From: Dyella_A ginsengisoli
GTDB lineage: Bacteria; Pseudomonadota; Gammaproteobacteria; Xanthomonadales; Rhodanobacteraceae
Assembly (NCBI RefSeq): GCF_044904665.1
Contig: NZ_JADIKM010000005.1
Location: 1 to 64,000 of the forward strand
Reading direction: 5' to 3'
DNA: 64,000 nucleotides
Part shown: piece by piece, positions 50,897-57,709 of the stretch
Position numbering within the stretch: the first letter of the stretch is position 1
Layout: each line of letters starts with the position of its first letter
Made by a program: the position numbers and the translations under genes
Notes under the pieces: generated by a model
Database searches by the model: none
What the model was told of the DNA's origin: nothing
The model's input: the letters and a program-made list of their open reading frames with translations, nothing else

Positions 50897-51814
50897 TCAG
50901 AACGAAGCAGCCAATGCCGGCTCCTGCTCCTCGACTTCACCTGCGGGCTCGCGCTCGGCGGGCTCGACAGGCTGGTCGGCAGCGGTTTCGGCGGCAACCT
51001 CGGCTTCGGGCGCGGGTGCGTCCTCGGCTTGCGGCGCCTCGGCTTGCGTCTGGCTCGTCGGATAGACCTGGGTGCCGTCGATCTTGATGAGACCGATGTG
51101 GACCAGCGTCGATTCCAGGCTCGCTCCCGGTTCCCCGGCGCGCTCGCCCTTGGTGCGGATGTACGGATCGATCTTCATGTCGTTCAGACGGAAGGCGATC
51201 AGCACCTTGCGGTCCCCTTCGATGGCCTGCACGCACCGGCGAACCAGGTGCTCGGCTTCAGGGGTGGCGACGATGGTGTCGAAGTACCGATATTCCGGTT
51301 CACCGACAGGTCCGGCCAGCGCCGCGACGCAGCACGACAGGAACGGATCGCCATCCTTGGGGGAGACGTCCTTCGGACGGCTGAGGTAGCCGATGCCGCG
51401 GGTGATCAGCTCGTGCTGCTTGATCGAAGCCAGTTCGGCCCGGTCAAGCGGCTCGGCCTTCAGCAGTCGCGCCTTCAGAGACGCGGCGGCCTGGCCTTTG
51501 TGCTCACCCTTGTCGCGGATGTACGCATCGCCCCAGAGGTCGCCGAGGCGAAAGCGCACCAGCGGCCGCTGCTTGGGATCGTCAACGCCGATGTAGCGCT
51601 CGACCAGTTTCTTGGCCTCGGCACCCGAGACCTTGACGTCGAAGTAGCGGTAGCTGGGGTCCTTGGCGGAACCGACCAGCGCGGCGATGGTGCATGCCAG
51701 GAAGGGCTGCGCACGGCGGCCGCCCCGGACGGGAACCTCGCGAGCACGCTGGATGTAGCCGATGCCCGAGGTGTGGAGGTCGAAATACGATTTCTCGTTG
51801 GACGTGGTGCTCAT
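50897..51814 (-). CDS. DUF3577 family protein (STY4534-type ICE protein), internally duplicated
   Basis: A 305-residue protein, start at 51814 after GGAG. Two tandem copies of one domain are visible, about residues 6-115 (YFDLHTSGIGYIQRAREVPV ... RYFDVKVSGAEAKKLVERY ... DAYIRDKGEHKG) and about 125-240 (ELITRGIGYLSRPKDVSPK ... RYFDTIVATPEAEHLVRRC ... DPYIRTKGERAG), followed by an acidic Glu/Ala-rich tail. STY4534-like proteins are linked to ICE replication or maintenance. It is preceded by the long structured leader at 51850-52040. Confidence 0.88.
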   Translation of the reverse strand: MSTTSNEKSYFDLHTSGIGYIQRAREVPVRGGRRAQPFLACTIAALVGSAKDPSYRYFDVKVSGAEAKKLVERYIGVDDPKQRPLVRFRLGDLWGDAYIRDKGEHKGQAAASLKARLLKAEPLDRAELASIKQHELITRGIGYLSRPKDVSPKDGDPFLSCCVAALAGPVGEPEYRYFDTIVATPEAEHLVRRCVQAIEGDRKVLIAFRLNDMKIDPYIRTKGERAGEPGASLESTLVHIGLIKIDGTQVYPTSQTQAEAPQAEDAPAPEAEVAAETAADQPVEPAEREPAGEVEEQEPALAASF

Positions 51815-51849
51815 GGTGAATCTCCATAGGGATGAAGCGGAGACACACC

Positions 51850-52040
51850 GGCCCCACGCATGCGGGGAAAGGTGCGTAACCCCGCGGTGGGTTGATAAGG
51901 CGAAAGCATCCGCCACCAGGACTGGTGGCCGCTCGCGGATGGATGCGGTGCGAGCTGGCTCGGTCACGCAGTGGGAACTGCGCGGCAACCTCGAAGACCG
52001 ATGGTTGCCTGGCATGTCGCTGACAACGTCAGCAGGCATG
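51850..52040 (-). ncRNA. structured leader RNA, copy 2 (upstream of the DUF3577 gene)
   Basis: Same order as copy 1. P1: CATG-..GCTGAC/GTCAGC..-CATG (52013-52040). P2: GGCAACC/GGTTGCC (51984-51990/52003-52009). P3: CGCAGT/ACTGCG (51967-51972/51977-51982). P4: GCTCGC/GCGAGC (51931-51936/51950-51955), whose loop GGATGC (51941-51946) can pair with GCATCC at 51906-51911. Stem GCCACCAG/CTGGTGGC (51912-51919/51922-51929). Terminal stem GCGGGG/CCCCGC (51862-51867/51880-51885). It fills most of the 365-bp gap. It may be the published DUF3577 RNA motif (from memory). Confidence 0.78.
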
Positions 52041-52126
52041 GGGTCAGCATGGCCGGGCCTCGCGCGCGCGGCAGCAATCAATCGGCATCCGGGCGTTTCC
52101 TTTTTTCCGGGTTGCCTGGTTCCGCC

Positions 52127-52153
52127 CAAAAGAAAGCCCCCAAACTGGGGGCT
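52127..52153 (-). terminator. terminator downstream of the DUF3085 gene
   Basis: Minus strand: AGCCCCC-agttt-GGGGGCT followed by TTCTTTT. It lies 26 bp after the DUF3085 stop and before the leader RNA of the DUF3577 gene, separating the two transcripts. Confidence 0.85.
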
Positions 52154-52179
52154 TCAAGGGGGACGGGGACATTTCTGGG

Positions 52180-52533
52180 CTACGCCCATTCCACCGCCGC
52201 CAGTGACAGATACGTCGAGGTGACGGTCAGCTCCAGATCGTCCGAGCTTTGCAGAATGCGGGTGAAAACGCGGTCCGTCGGGTCGAAGAACTCGCCGAAG
52301 TCGTCGCCACCCAGCTCGGCGCGCGCCAGTTCCCACCAGTCATCGAACGGGTCGGTATCCGGGTTGCAGCCGACGGCATAGGCCAGCAGCTTCACGCGGC
52401 CATCGGGGCGGCGCTCCCCGTGCTCGGCGAGGAAGTACACGCCTTGGTCCTTGGCGAGGACAATGCGGCATTGGTTGGCAATGGCCTCGGTCAGCACGGG
52501 GCGCATGTCGGAGCCTTTGAATCGCAGTGACAT
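52180..52533 (-). CDS. DUF3085 family protein
   Basis: A 117-residue protein, start at 52533 after AGGAG. The pattern (LTEAIANQCRIVLAKDQGVYFLAEHGERR ... VGCNPDTDPFDDWWELARAELGGDDFGEFF) is that of the DUF3085 family found in these elements. The function is unknown. A terminator-like hairpin lies directly before its ribosome site. Confidence 0.82.
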   Translation of the reverse strand: MSLRFKGSDMRPVLTEAIANQCRIVLAKDQGVYFLAEHGERRPDGRVKLLAYAVGCNPDTDPFDDWWELARAELGGDDFGEFFDPTDRVFTRILQSSDDLELTVTSTYLSLAAVEWA

Positions 52534-52553
52534 GGTTGATCTCCTGAAGAAAA

Positions 52554-52583
52554 AGGCCTTCCACCCGAATGGATGGAAGGCCT
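52554..52583 (-). promoter_or_regulatory. attenuator-like hairpin in the DUF3085 leader
   Basis: Minus strand: AGGCCTTCCA-10 nt-TGGAAGGCCT followed by TTTTTCTTC, then AGGAG and the start codon 21 bp after the stem. It has the form of an intrinsic terminator placed in the leader. It may end the upstream transcript or attenuate DUF3085 expression. Confidence 0.65.
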
Positions 52584-52612
52584 GTGGGACAAGTCGCCGG
52601 TGGGCTGCGGAT

Positions 52613-52834
52613 TCAGCCGTAGTGCCGCAGGGCTTCCTGCCACGGAACGAAGCGCGCATCGCCACCAGTCGAGAACGGAAGGCGCAAGCGCCCGGTCTCT
52701 TCCGTCGAGAAGCGCGTCGCCTGGTCGAACGGAACCCAGCCGAACTCGTTGGACCAGAAGCCGGCACCATCGTTGCTGATGGCTGACTCGTTGGGCGAAT
52801 GCACCACCCAGCAGTTGCTTGTCTCGCACGTCAT
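52613..52834 (-). CDS. small orphan protein
   Basis: A 73-residue protein (CETSNCWVVHSPNESAISNDGAGFWSNEFGWVPFDQATRF). The aromatic-rich pattern resembles small ICE orphan families; the function is unknown. It overlaps the stop of the 270-aa gene by four bases, so it is translated with it. Confidence 0.6.
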   Translation of the reverse strand: MTCETSNCWVVHSPNESAISNDGAGFWSNEFGWVPFDQATRFSTEETGRLRLPFSTGGDARFVPWQEALRHYG

Positions 52835-53643
52835 GCCGCAACCGCCTGGCGTCGCCGGGTGGCCTTGGCGTCGATCACGCTCACGTCGATCAGGCGCCAG
52901 CGCCCGTCATCGATGAGCCGCTCCAGCACTTCGCCGAGCATGTCGAAATAGACCTCGTCATGCCGATCGACCAGTGCGCCGTCCCGATGCAGTTCCACCA
53001 CGTAGGTGTCGCCGCCGCGGTCGTAGAGGATCGTCACTTGGCCCTCGAACTTCGCGGTCGAGACCGTGAAGCTGATCGCCGGAGGCGTCTCGATGATCTT
53101 GGACGGCTTGGGATCGACCCAGGTGAAGTCGCGGGCGCCCGCGTCGACCAGCATGTGGGTGATGCGCCGGAACCCGTCGGGCGCCGGCATTTCCTCCAAC
53201 TGCTGGATGAGCTGGCCCAGTTCCATGCACTGCGGCTCGGGGATGGGAAGCTTGGCCGGCGCGGAGCCGAGGATGTGCGTCTTGATGGTGTAGGGTCTGC
53301 CATCTGACGTGTACTCGGTGCGCTCTTCCGGCGTGTCCGCGCGCAGGCCGTCGAAACGGCGCCGTGCGTAGGGCTGGACATGCACCTTGGCACCCTCGCT
53401 GGGAACGGTGGTGACCAGGTTGGGATCGAGCACCGCGAACTCGCTGGGCTTGAGCTTGACGACGATGGCGTCGTCGTTGGCCGCGACCACCTTGCCGTCG
53501 AAGGGCTGGGGATCGATGGCGAAGCCCAGCGTCGAGGACTGCGGCTGATCATCGAACACGCGGTACTTGAACGACCGCACGTTGCGGGGCACATGGCCTG
53601 CGACAAGCGAAGGCATCATGGATTTGATGAGGGAACGGTCCAT
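52831..53643 (-). CDS. ICE-conserved hypothetical protein (270 aa)
   Basis: A 270-residue protein, start at 53643 after AAGGAG. The N-terminal half is beta-rich (VVAANDDAIVVKLKPSEFAVLDP ... VHVQPYARRRF), the second half is mixed (SFTVSTAKFEGQVTILYDRGGDTYVVEL). It ends in a basic tail (KATRRRQAVAA). No family is recognised. It is preceded by a structured leader of the same kind as the DUF3577 one. Confidence 0.68.
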   Translation of the reverse strand: MDRSLIKSMMPSLVAGHVPRNVRSFKYRVFDDQPQSSTLGFAIDPQPFDGKVVAANDDAIVVKLKPSEFAVLDPNLVTTVPSEGAKVHVQPYARRRFDGLRADTPEERTEYTSDGRPYTIKTHILGSAPAKLPIPEPQCMELGQLIQQLEEMPAPDGFRRITHMLVDAGARDFTWVDPKPSKIIETPPAISFTVSTAKFEGQVTILYDRGGDTYVVELHRDGALVDRHDEVYFDMLGEVLERLIDDGRWRLIDVSVIDAKATRRRQAVAA

Positions 53644-53682
53644 GGGAATCTCCTTGAGGAAGAACAAGGGATTCCCCGCCCG

Positions 53683-53814
53683 CAAGGGAGAGGTCCCTTG
53701 TGGGTGGATGGACGCGGAGCGTCCGTAGGAAGAAACGACCAGCACGGTTTCCCGCGCTTGCAGCCTCGAAGGTCTCGGCTGCCTGGGCATGTGTCGGCAA
53801 CGCCGACGAACATG
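53683..53814 (-). ncRNA. structured leader RNA, copy 3 (degenerate; upstream of the 270-aa gene)
   Basis: P1: CATGT-GTCGGC/GCCGAC-..ACATG (53788-53814). P2: GCAGCC/GGCTGC (53760-53765/53777-53782). P3: GCACGG/CCGCGC with one G-U pair. P4 is reduced to GGACGC/GCGTCC and lacks the GATGC loop. The terminal stem is CAAGGGA/TCCCTTG (53683-53689/53694-53700). P1 and P2 agree with the other copies, with different stem bases, but the pseudoknot part is absent. Confidence 0.6.
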
Positions 53815-53895
53815 GCGCAAGGATGGCCCTGGGCCGGGCTACTCGCCTGCATGAAATGGCATTTCGCCGCACCCGGTTTCCTGTGCTGCGGGCAA

Positions 53896-53918
53896 GAAAA
53901 AGCCCCTCGAAAGGGGCT
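53896..53918 (-). terminator. terminator downstream of the 92-aa gene
   Basis: Minus strand: AGCCCCT-ttcg-AGGGGCT followed by five T. It lies 8 bp after the stop at 53926 and before the leader RNA of the 270-aa gene. Confidence 0.85.
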
Positions 53919-53925
53919 GGTCGGG

Positions 53926-54204
53926 TCAGGCTTCGTACACGAAGTAGTGCTCGCGCTGACGCGGGAAGAAGACATGCTTCCACGTGTCGCCGTTGGTGTT
54001 GCCACCGTCGAAGACGACCATTTCGTAGTCGTCAATGTCGGTATCTACCAAGTCGGCGCTGGCGATATGGCGCATGTGCAGCGTGCCACGCATGCGCTCG
54101 AATACCAGGATCTGGCCGATGGCGTCGTCCTGGCTCATGGCATTGACGCAGGCTCCGAGTTGGTGCTCGAAGTCGGGTACGCGCGAGGTGAGTTCAGGGA
54201 ACAT
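53926..54204 (-). CDS. small orphan protein (92 aa)
   Basis: A 92-residue protein, start fixed at 54204 by AGGAG. It has no known domain; it is mixed (IGQILVFERMRGTLHMRHIASADLVDTDIDDYEMVVFDGGN). A bulged hairpin CCCG-CTCCT/AGGAG-CGGG lies in its leader at 54232-54255. Confidence 0.62.
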   Translation of the reverse strand: MFPELTSRVPDFEHQLGACVNAMSQDDAIGQILVFERMRGTLHMRHIASADLVDTDIDDYEMVVFDGGNTNGDTWKHVFFPRQREHYFVYEA

Positions 54205-54301
54205 GAGGGTGCTCCTATGAAAATGGACCAGCCCGGCTCCTGGCGAGGAGTCGGGCCGGCTTGGGGGAGACAAAGAGGAAGGCCGGTGCGTGGCGAGGCT
54301 G

Positions 54302-55039
54302 CTAGGACTCGACTAGCGGCAGGCCCAGCAGCACGGGAGCGTCGGCGTCGAGGATCAGGATGCGAACATCGGCCTGGCCAGCCAGTTCAAGGATGTTCGC
54401 CAAGTCGTCCGGCATGCCCTTGTTCCGGTGCTCTTGTCGAAGCTGCTCTGCGCTGATGCCCACGGCGTGCTCCAGGTTATGGTCCGTCCAGGGCGTGGAG
54501 ATCAGCTTGACGCCGATCGCCGGGCTGTACGGAACCCGGAACGCGATGAACAGAAAGGCCTCCGGCGTGGCGAGGTCAGCCAGGTTGGCGAGGTACTGGC
54601 CGGTTTCCTGGCTGATGTGTGCGGTGCTGATTTCCCAGCAACGGCTGTAATAGCCGGTCTCGAAACTCAGGCGCTGCACGGCTTCCCGCGCGGCCTCTGC
54701 CGAATAGGTGTCACCGACGTGAACCGGGCGACCGTCGAAGTCCTCGCCATGGATGGCATAGACCACGGCACCGATCACGCCCTCGCCGCCGACGCCTTCA
54801 CCGGCATCGCACTCGGCCAGCGCTTCGGCACCCAGGGGTTCGGGGCTGTTGCTGACCACCGCGACATCGCTGCTGACGATGCAGGAGGATGAAACCAGTT
54901 CCTCGTCGGAGAAGTGCTGTTGGCTCGGGTGGATGTTTCGCCAGACATGCGGGCTTCCGTCCTCGTAGCTGATGGACAGCGTGCGGACGATTTTCAGATT
55001 CCAGTAGCCGCGGAGAAAGGGATTAGGTTTCTGGGACAT
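54302..55039 (-). CDS. DUF5983-like protein
   Basis: A 245-residue protein, start at 55039 after GGAGAG. The C-terminal half has the pattern WEISTAHISQETGQYLANLADL and GVKLISTPWTDHNL, then ILILDADAPVLLGLPL, which I associate with DUF5983 of these elements (moderately sure). The N-terminal half contains VWRNIHPSQQHFSDEELVSSSCIVSSDVAVVSN. The function is unknown. A CCACCGG/CCGGTGG hairpin is at 55077-55099. Confidence 0.62.
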   Translation of the reverse strand: MSQKPNPFLRGYWNLKIVRTLSISYEDGSPHVWRNIHPSQQHFSDEELVSSSCIVSSDVAVVSNSPEPLGAEALAECDAGEGVGGEGVIGAVVYAIHGEDFDGRPVHVGDTYSAEAAREAVQRLSFETGYYSRCWEISTAHISQETGQYLANLADLATPEAFLFIAFRVPYSPAIGVKLISTPWTDHNLEHAVGISAEQLRQEHRNKGMPDDLANILELAGQADVRILILDADAPVLLGLPLVES

Positions 55040-55118
55040 GGGAACTCTCCAGATTGAATAATGGAGCCAATTCCCGCCACCGGAAATTGGACCCGGTGGG
55101 TTGAAAATGGAAAATGCG

Positions 55119-55805
55119 TCAGGCGGCGCTGATCGTTGGCATCTGGGCCAGTCGGTCGGCGACGCGACGGCGCACATTCAGGCGGAACTGCTCGTCGTTG
55201 ATGCCTGCGAGCAGGTTGGCGGCCTCCAGCGCGATCAACGCCGAGGCCTCTTCGATGTCGGCGGCCAGGATGGTCTTGCGTAGTTGGTCGCCGAGTTGGA
55301 GCGCTTGCGAGGACGTTCTGAAGACCTGCACCTCGCGGCTCAGGTAGCAGCCGTTGCCGCCGAACTCGAACAGCCTCGGCTTGCTGCAGTACCAACAACC
55401 CTCGAACTGGATAGCGGTCAGGCGATGGCCGTCATCGAAGCAGGAGGCGATCAGAAGCAAGGCATCCAGGTCGGCGCTGTCCTCGAACTGGTGGTGTTCG
55501 ATCAGGTTCTCCAGCTCCGCGTCCTGCTCGGCACCGAAGTGAGAGGCCAGTCGTTCGAGCAGAGACGGAATCGACAACTCTTCGTCGTCGGGCATGGGGA
55601 TGCCGAGTTGTACGGCCAGGTCTTCAAGACCGTCCAGCACATCCGTCCATTGCGGATCATTGTTCTCGGCGATTTGGGCGATATAGGCCGCCCCATTGCC
55701 GGGGTAGGTTTCGTCCAGCGCGAACGCGCTGAACAGCGCCTTGATGACGGGGGTAACACGCTCCAGAACGAGAACGCCCGTGCCTTCGTAGTAGTTGTTC
55801 GCCAT
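55119..55805 (-). CDS. ICE-conserved hypothetical protein (228 aa)
   Basis: A 228-residue acidic protein, start at 55805 after AAGGAG. The N-terminal half is helical (VIKALFSAFALDETYPG ... ELSIPSLLERLASHFGAEQDAELENLIEHHQF). A central strand (AIQFEGCWYCSKPRLFEFGGNGCYLSREV) has a CxxC pair. No family is recognised. A TGCGGA/TCCGCA hairpin is at 55839-55858. Confidence 0.65.
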   Translation of the reverse strand: MANNYYEGTGVLVLERVTPVIKALFSAFALDETYPGNGAAYIAQIAENNDPQWTDVLDGLEDLAVQLGIPMPDDEELSIPSLLERLASHFGAEQDAELENLIEHHQFEDSADLDALLLIASCFDDGHRLTAIQFEGCWYCSKPRLFEFGGNGCYLSREVQVFRTSSQALQLGDQLRKTILAADIEEASALIALEAANLLAGINDEQFRLNVRRRVADRLAQMPTISAA

Positions 55806-55838
55806 GGTGGCTCCTTTCGAGAAAGCGGAGCCAGCCCA

Positions 55839-55858
55839 TGCGGACGATGGCATCCGCA
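55839..55858 (-). promoter_or_regulatory. leader hairpin before the 228-aa gene
   Basis: TGCGGA (55839-55844) and TCCGCA (55853-55858) pair with an eight-base loop. A second stem, GAGGGACATG with CATGTCCCTC, spans about 55868-55900. Both lie upstream of the AAGGAG site. Confidence 0.5.
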
Positions 55859-55950
55859 GGGTGATGAAGAAGAAATTGAGGGACATGGCCTTGTGGGCGC
55901 ATGTCCCTCTCGGGGGGGGAACGAAAAGCAGTGGTGCGCCGGGGACCGGC

Positions 55951-56343
55951 TCACCAGCCGTTGTAGTTCACCAGCAGGTCAGCGATGACCTTGCGGCGTT
56001 GCAGATCGAGACCGTCGAAGTCCGACAGTCCGTTGAAGTGGCAGCGCTTGAGCATGGCACCGCCCTCGCGCGCGTTGTAGAAGCTGACCATGGCGGACAG
56101 GAACATGCGTTCCCCGCTGCTCAGGACGCCTAGGGCGTCGTTGAGCTGCAGCATGTTGGGACGCAGATCCCACTTGCTCTTGGCCTGGTTCAGACCTTCG
56201 CGGGTGCCGTCGCCGAACCATTCGGGGCCAGCGATCTCGACACCGCGCTTCCAGGCCTCGAAAAAAGCTTGGGGCGCGGCCGCGAAATGCTGTTCTTCCC
56301 GCATGATCTGATCGACGACTTCCCGTGGTAGAAGCTGGTTCAT
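55951..56343 (-). CDS. ICE-conserved hypothetical protein (130 aa)
   Basis: A 130-residue helical protein (AAPQAFFEAWKRGVEIAGPEWFGDGTREGL ... LSSGERMFLSAMVSFYNAREGGAMLKRC). The C-terminal part with FNGLSDFDGLDLQRRKVIADLLVNYNGW is typical of unnamed proteins in this ICE type. It lies 21 bp after the 70-aa gene and is likely co-transcribed. Confidence 0.68.
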   Translation of the reverse strand: MNQLLPREVVDQIMREEQHFAAAPQAFFEAWKRGVEIAGPEWFGDGTREGLNQAKSKWDLRPNMLQLNDALGVLSSGERMFLSAMVSFYNAREGGAMLKRCHFNGLSDFDGLDLQRRKVIADLLVNYNGW

Positions 56344-56364
56344 GACGTGATTCCTCCAGTTGGA

Positions 56365-56577
56365 TCAGGGAATGGCGAGCTGGGACCAGCCGCCTCTTTC
56401 GAGGGCACGCTGGGCCGCGGCATAGCTGCGGAAGTACTCGCGGGATTCCCGCGAAACCGGGCCTTCGGTGTCGCGCGTGCCGATGTAGTGGCCGGCGGCG
56501 CTTTGCAGGACTTCAAGCGGCAGGAACTTGCCGCAGTAGGTCAGGGCCAGTTGGCCGAAAGAGGCTTGCTGGGACAT
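56365..56577 (-). CDS. small orphan protein (70 aa)
   Basis: A 70-residue protein, start fixed at 56577 by AAGGAG (MSQQASFGQLALTYCGKFLP ... EYFRSYAAAQRALERGGW). The function is unknown. It is preceded by a complete copy of the structured leader. Confidence 0.62.
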   Translation of the reverse strand: MSQQASFGQLALTYCGKFLPLEVLQSAAGHYIGTRDTEGPVSRESREYFRSYAAAQRALERGGWSQLAIP

Positions 56578-56604
56578 GGACGGGCTCCTTGGAAAAGCGG
56601 GGCC

Positions 56605-56780
56605 TCGTCCCTCACGGGATGGCAGCTCCCGCACGCGGTTGATAAAAAGCATCGACGTCACGGGGACGCGCGTCCGCAGACCTGATGCGATGCGGACTGG
56701 TGGGCAACGCGGGAGAGACCCGCGGCAGCCTGGAACCCTGGCTGCTGGCATGTGCTGACGAATCAGCGAACATGCGGGCA
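56605..56780 (-). ncRNA. structured leader RNA, copy 4 (upstream of the 70-aa gene)
   Basis: The best-formed copy. P1: GCATGT-GCTGA/TCAGC-..ACATGC (56748-56775). P2: GCAGCC/GGCTGC (56725-56730/56740-56745). P3: CGCGGG/CCCGCG (56708-56713/56719-56724). P4: GTCCGCA/TGCGGAC (56672-56678/56691-56697), with loop GATGC (56684-56688) able to pair with GCATC at 56649-56653. Terminal stem CGGGA/TCCCG (56615-56619/56627-56631). P2 and P3 are adjacent, so they may stack. Confidence 0.78.
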
Positions 56781-56850
56781 GCTTCGTGTGCGGGCCGCTC
56801 TGCGTCAGTTGGAAAACGGTATCCGGCCCAGCCCCGATTGATGGGCACCG

Positions 56851-56881
56851 AAAAAAAAGAAACCCCGCATCGAGTGCGGGG
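56851..56881 (-). terminator. strong terminator downstream of the 185-aa gene
   Basis: Minus strand: CCCCGCA-ctcga-TGCGGGG followed by TTTCTTTTTTTT. It lies 28 bp after the stop at 56909 and before copy 4 of the leader RNA. Confidence 0.92.
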
Positions 56882-56908
56882 CTGTCAGGAGAGTGCGTCG
56901 GTGCTGTG

Positions 56909-57466
56909 TCAGTCGGGCTTGTCGCCCAGGACATGCTGCTTCCACAGCTCGAATGCCTGCTCGGGTGCAAGCTCGGCGAGGATGACGATGGGCTGGGCCT
57001 GCCGAGCGCGCAGCGAAGCGAAGTACGCCTTGCGGTCGGCGATGGCCTTGAGCTTGATGCCCTTGATGAACAGCAATTTGCCGTCCTTGATGAACAGCAC
57101 CTTGTTGCCGATGTCGCGGTTGAACGCGGCTCGCATCTTGCGTTCCGCGTGCATGGCGTCAGCCAGTTCATCGACCAGGAAGTCGAGCGTCATGTCGATG
57201 TAGTGAGGGTCTTCGCCCTCCTGGCCGAGGTCGAGCGGCGCAGGCGGCAGGCCCTTGGCGAAGGCTTCGGCCTGCGCCAGCAGCGGTGCCTTGCCGTTGA
57301 GCGCGTGGAGGAAAGTCGAGCCGCCGTGGCCGTCGTTGCGGGCCTCGGCGATGGGAGTGCCGTCGAACACGACGGTGGCGCTGAAGCACATCGTTTCTTC
57401 GCTGGCGAAGTCGGCCACTTTGAGGTTCTTCAGCGTGATGCGGTCTTGCTTGGTGATGTTGTCCAT
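56909..57466 (-). CDS. ICE-conserved hypothetical protein (185 aa)
   Basis: A 185-residue protein starting at 57466 (MDNITKQDRITLKNLKVADFASEETMCFSATVVFDGTPIAEARNDGHGG). The C-terminal half is helical (DFLVDELADAMHAERKMRAAFNRDIGNKVLFIKDGKLLFIKG). It belongs to a conserved unnamed family of these ICEs. The ribosome site is weak (AGGACT), and it has a long structured leader. Confidence 0.68.
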   Translation of the reverse strand: MDNITKQDRITLKNLKVADFASEETMCFSATVVFDGTPIAEARNDGHGGSTFLHALNGKAPLLAQAEAFAKGLPPAPLDLGQEGEDPHYIDMTLDFLVDELADAMHAERKMRAAFNRDIGNKVLFIKDGKLLFIKGIKLKAIADRKAYFASLRARQAQPIVILAELAPEQAFELWKQHVLGDKPD

Positions 57467-57499
57467 GGGAAGTCCTGAAATCGACCGGGTGGCGACATG

Positions 57500-57670
57500 C
57501 CCCCGACGGGACGTGGCGGCCATCCCGTGGGTTGGAGAAAAGAGGCATCGATGCCCCGGTGGGCAGCGTTCGCCGGTGAGATGCCGAGGCGAACTGGTGG
57601 GTGGCGCGGGTGGAACCCGCGGCAGCCTTGACACCCTGGCTGCGGGCTGCTGCCGAACCATCGGCAATGC
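57500..57670 (-). ncRNA. structured leader RNA, copy 5 (upstream of the 185-aa gene)
   Basis: P1: TGCCGA/TCGGCA (57651-57666). P2: GCAGCC/GGCTGC (57622-57627/57638-57643). P3: CGCGGG/CCCGCG (57605-57610/57616-57621). P4: GTTCGCC/GGCGAAC (57568-57574/57588-57594), with loop GATGCC (57580-57585) able to pair with GGCATC at 57544-57549. Terminal stem ACGGGA/TCCCGT (57506-57511/57523-57528). The order and loop are those of copies 1, 2 and 4. Confidence 0.76.
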
Positions 57671-57709
57671 AGGAGGGAGAATGGCGCGGCCCGCAGGCTG
57701 CGTCGCCGA

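Noticed and set aside
51815..52129. Upstream extension of the DUF3577 frame, including MPADVVSDMP
   Set aside because: The real start at 51814 has a good ribosome site and the extension reads through the RNA leader stems.
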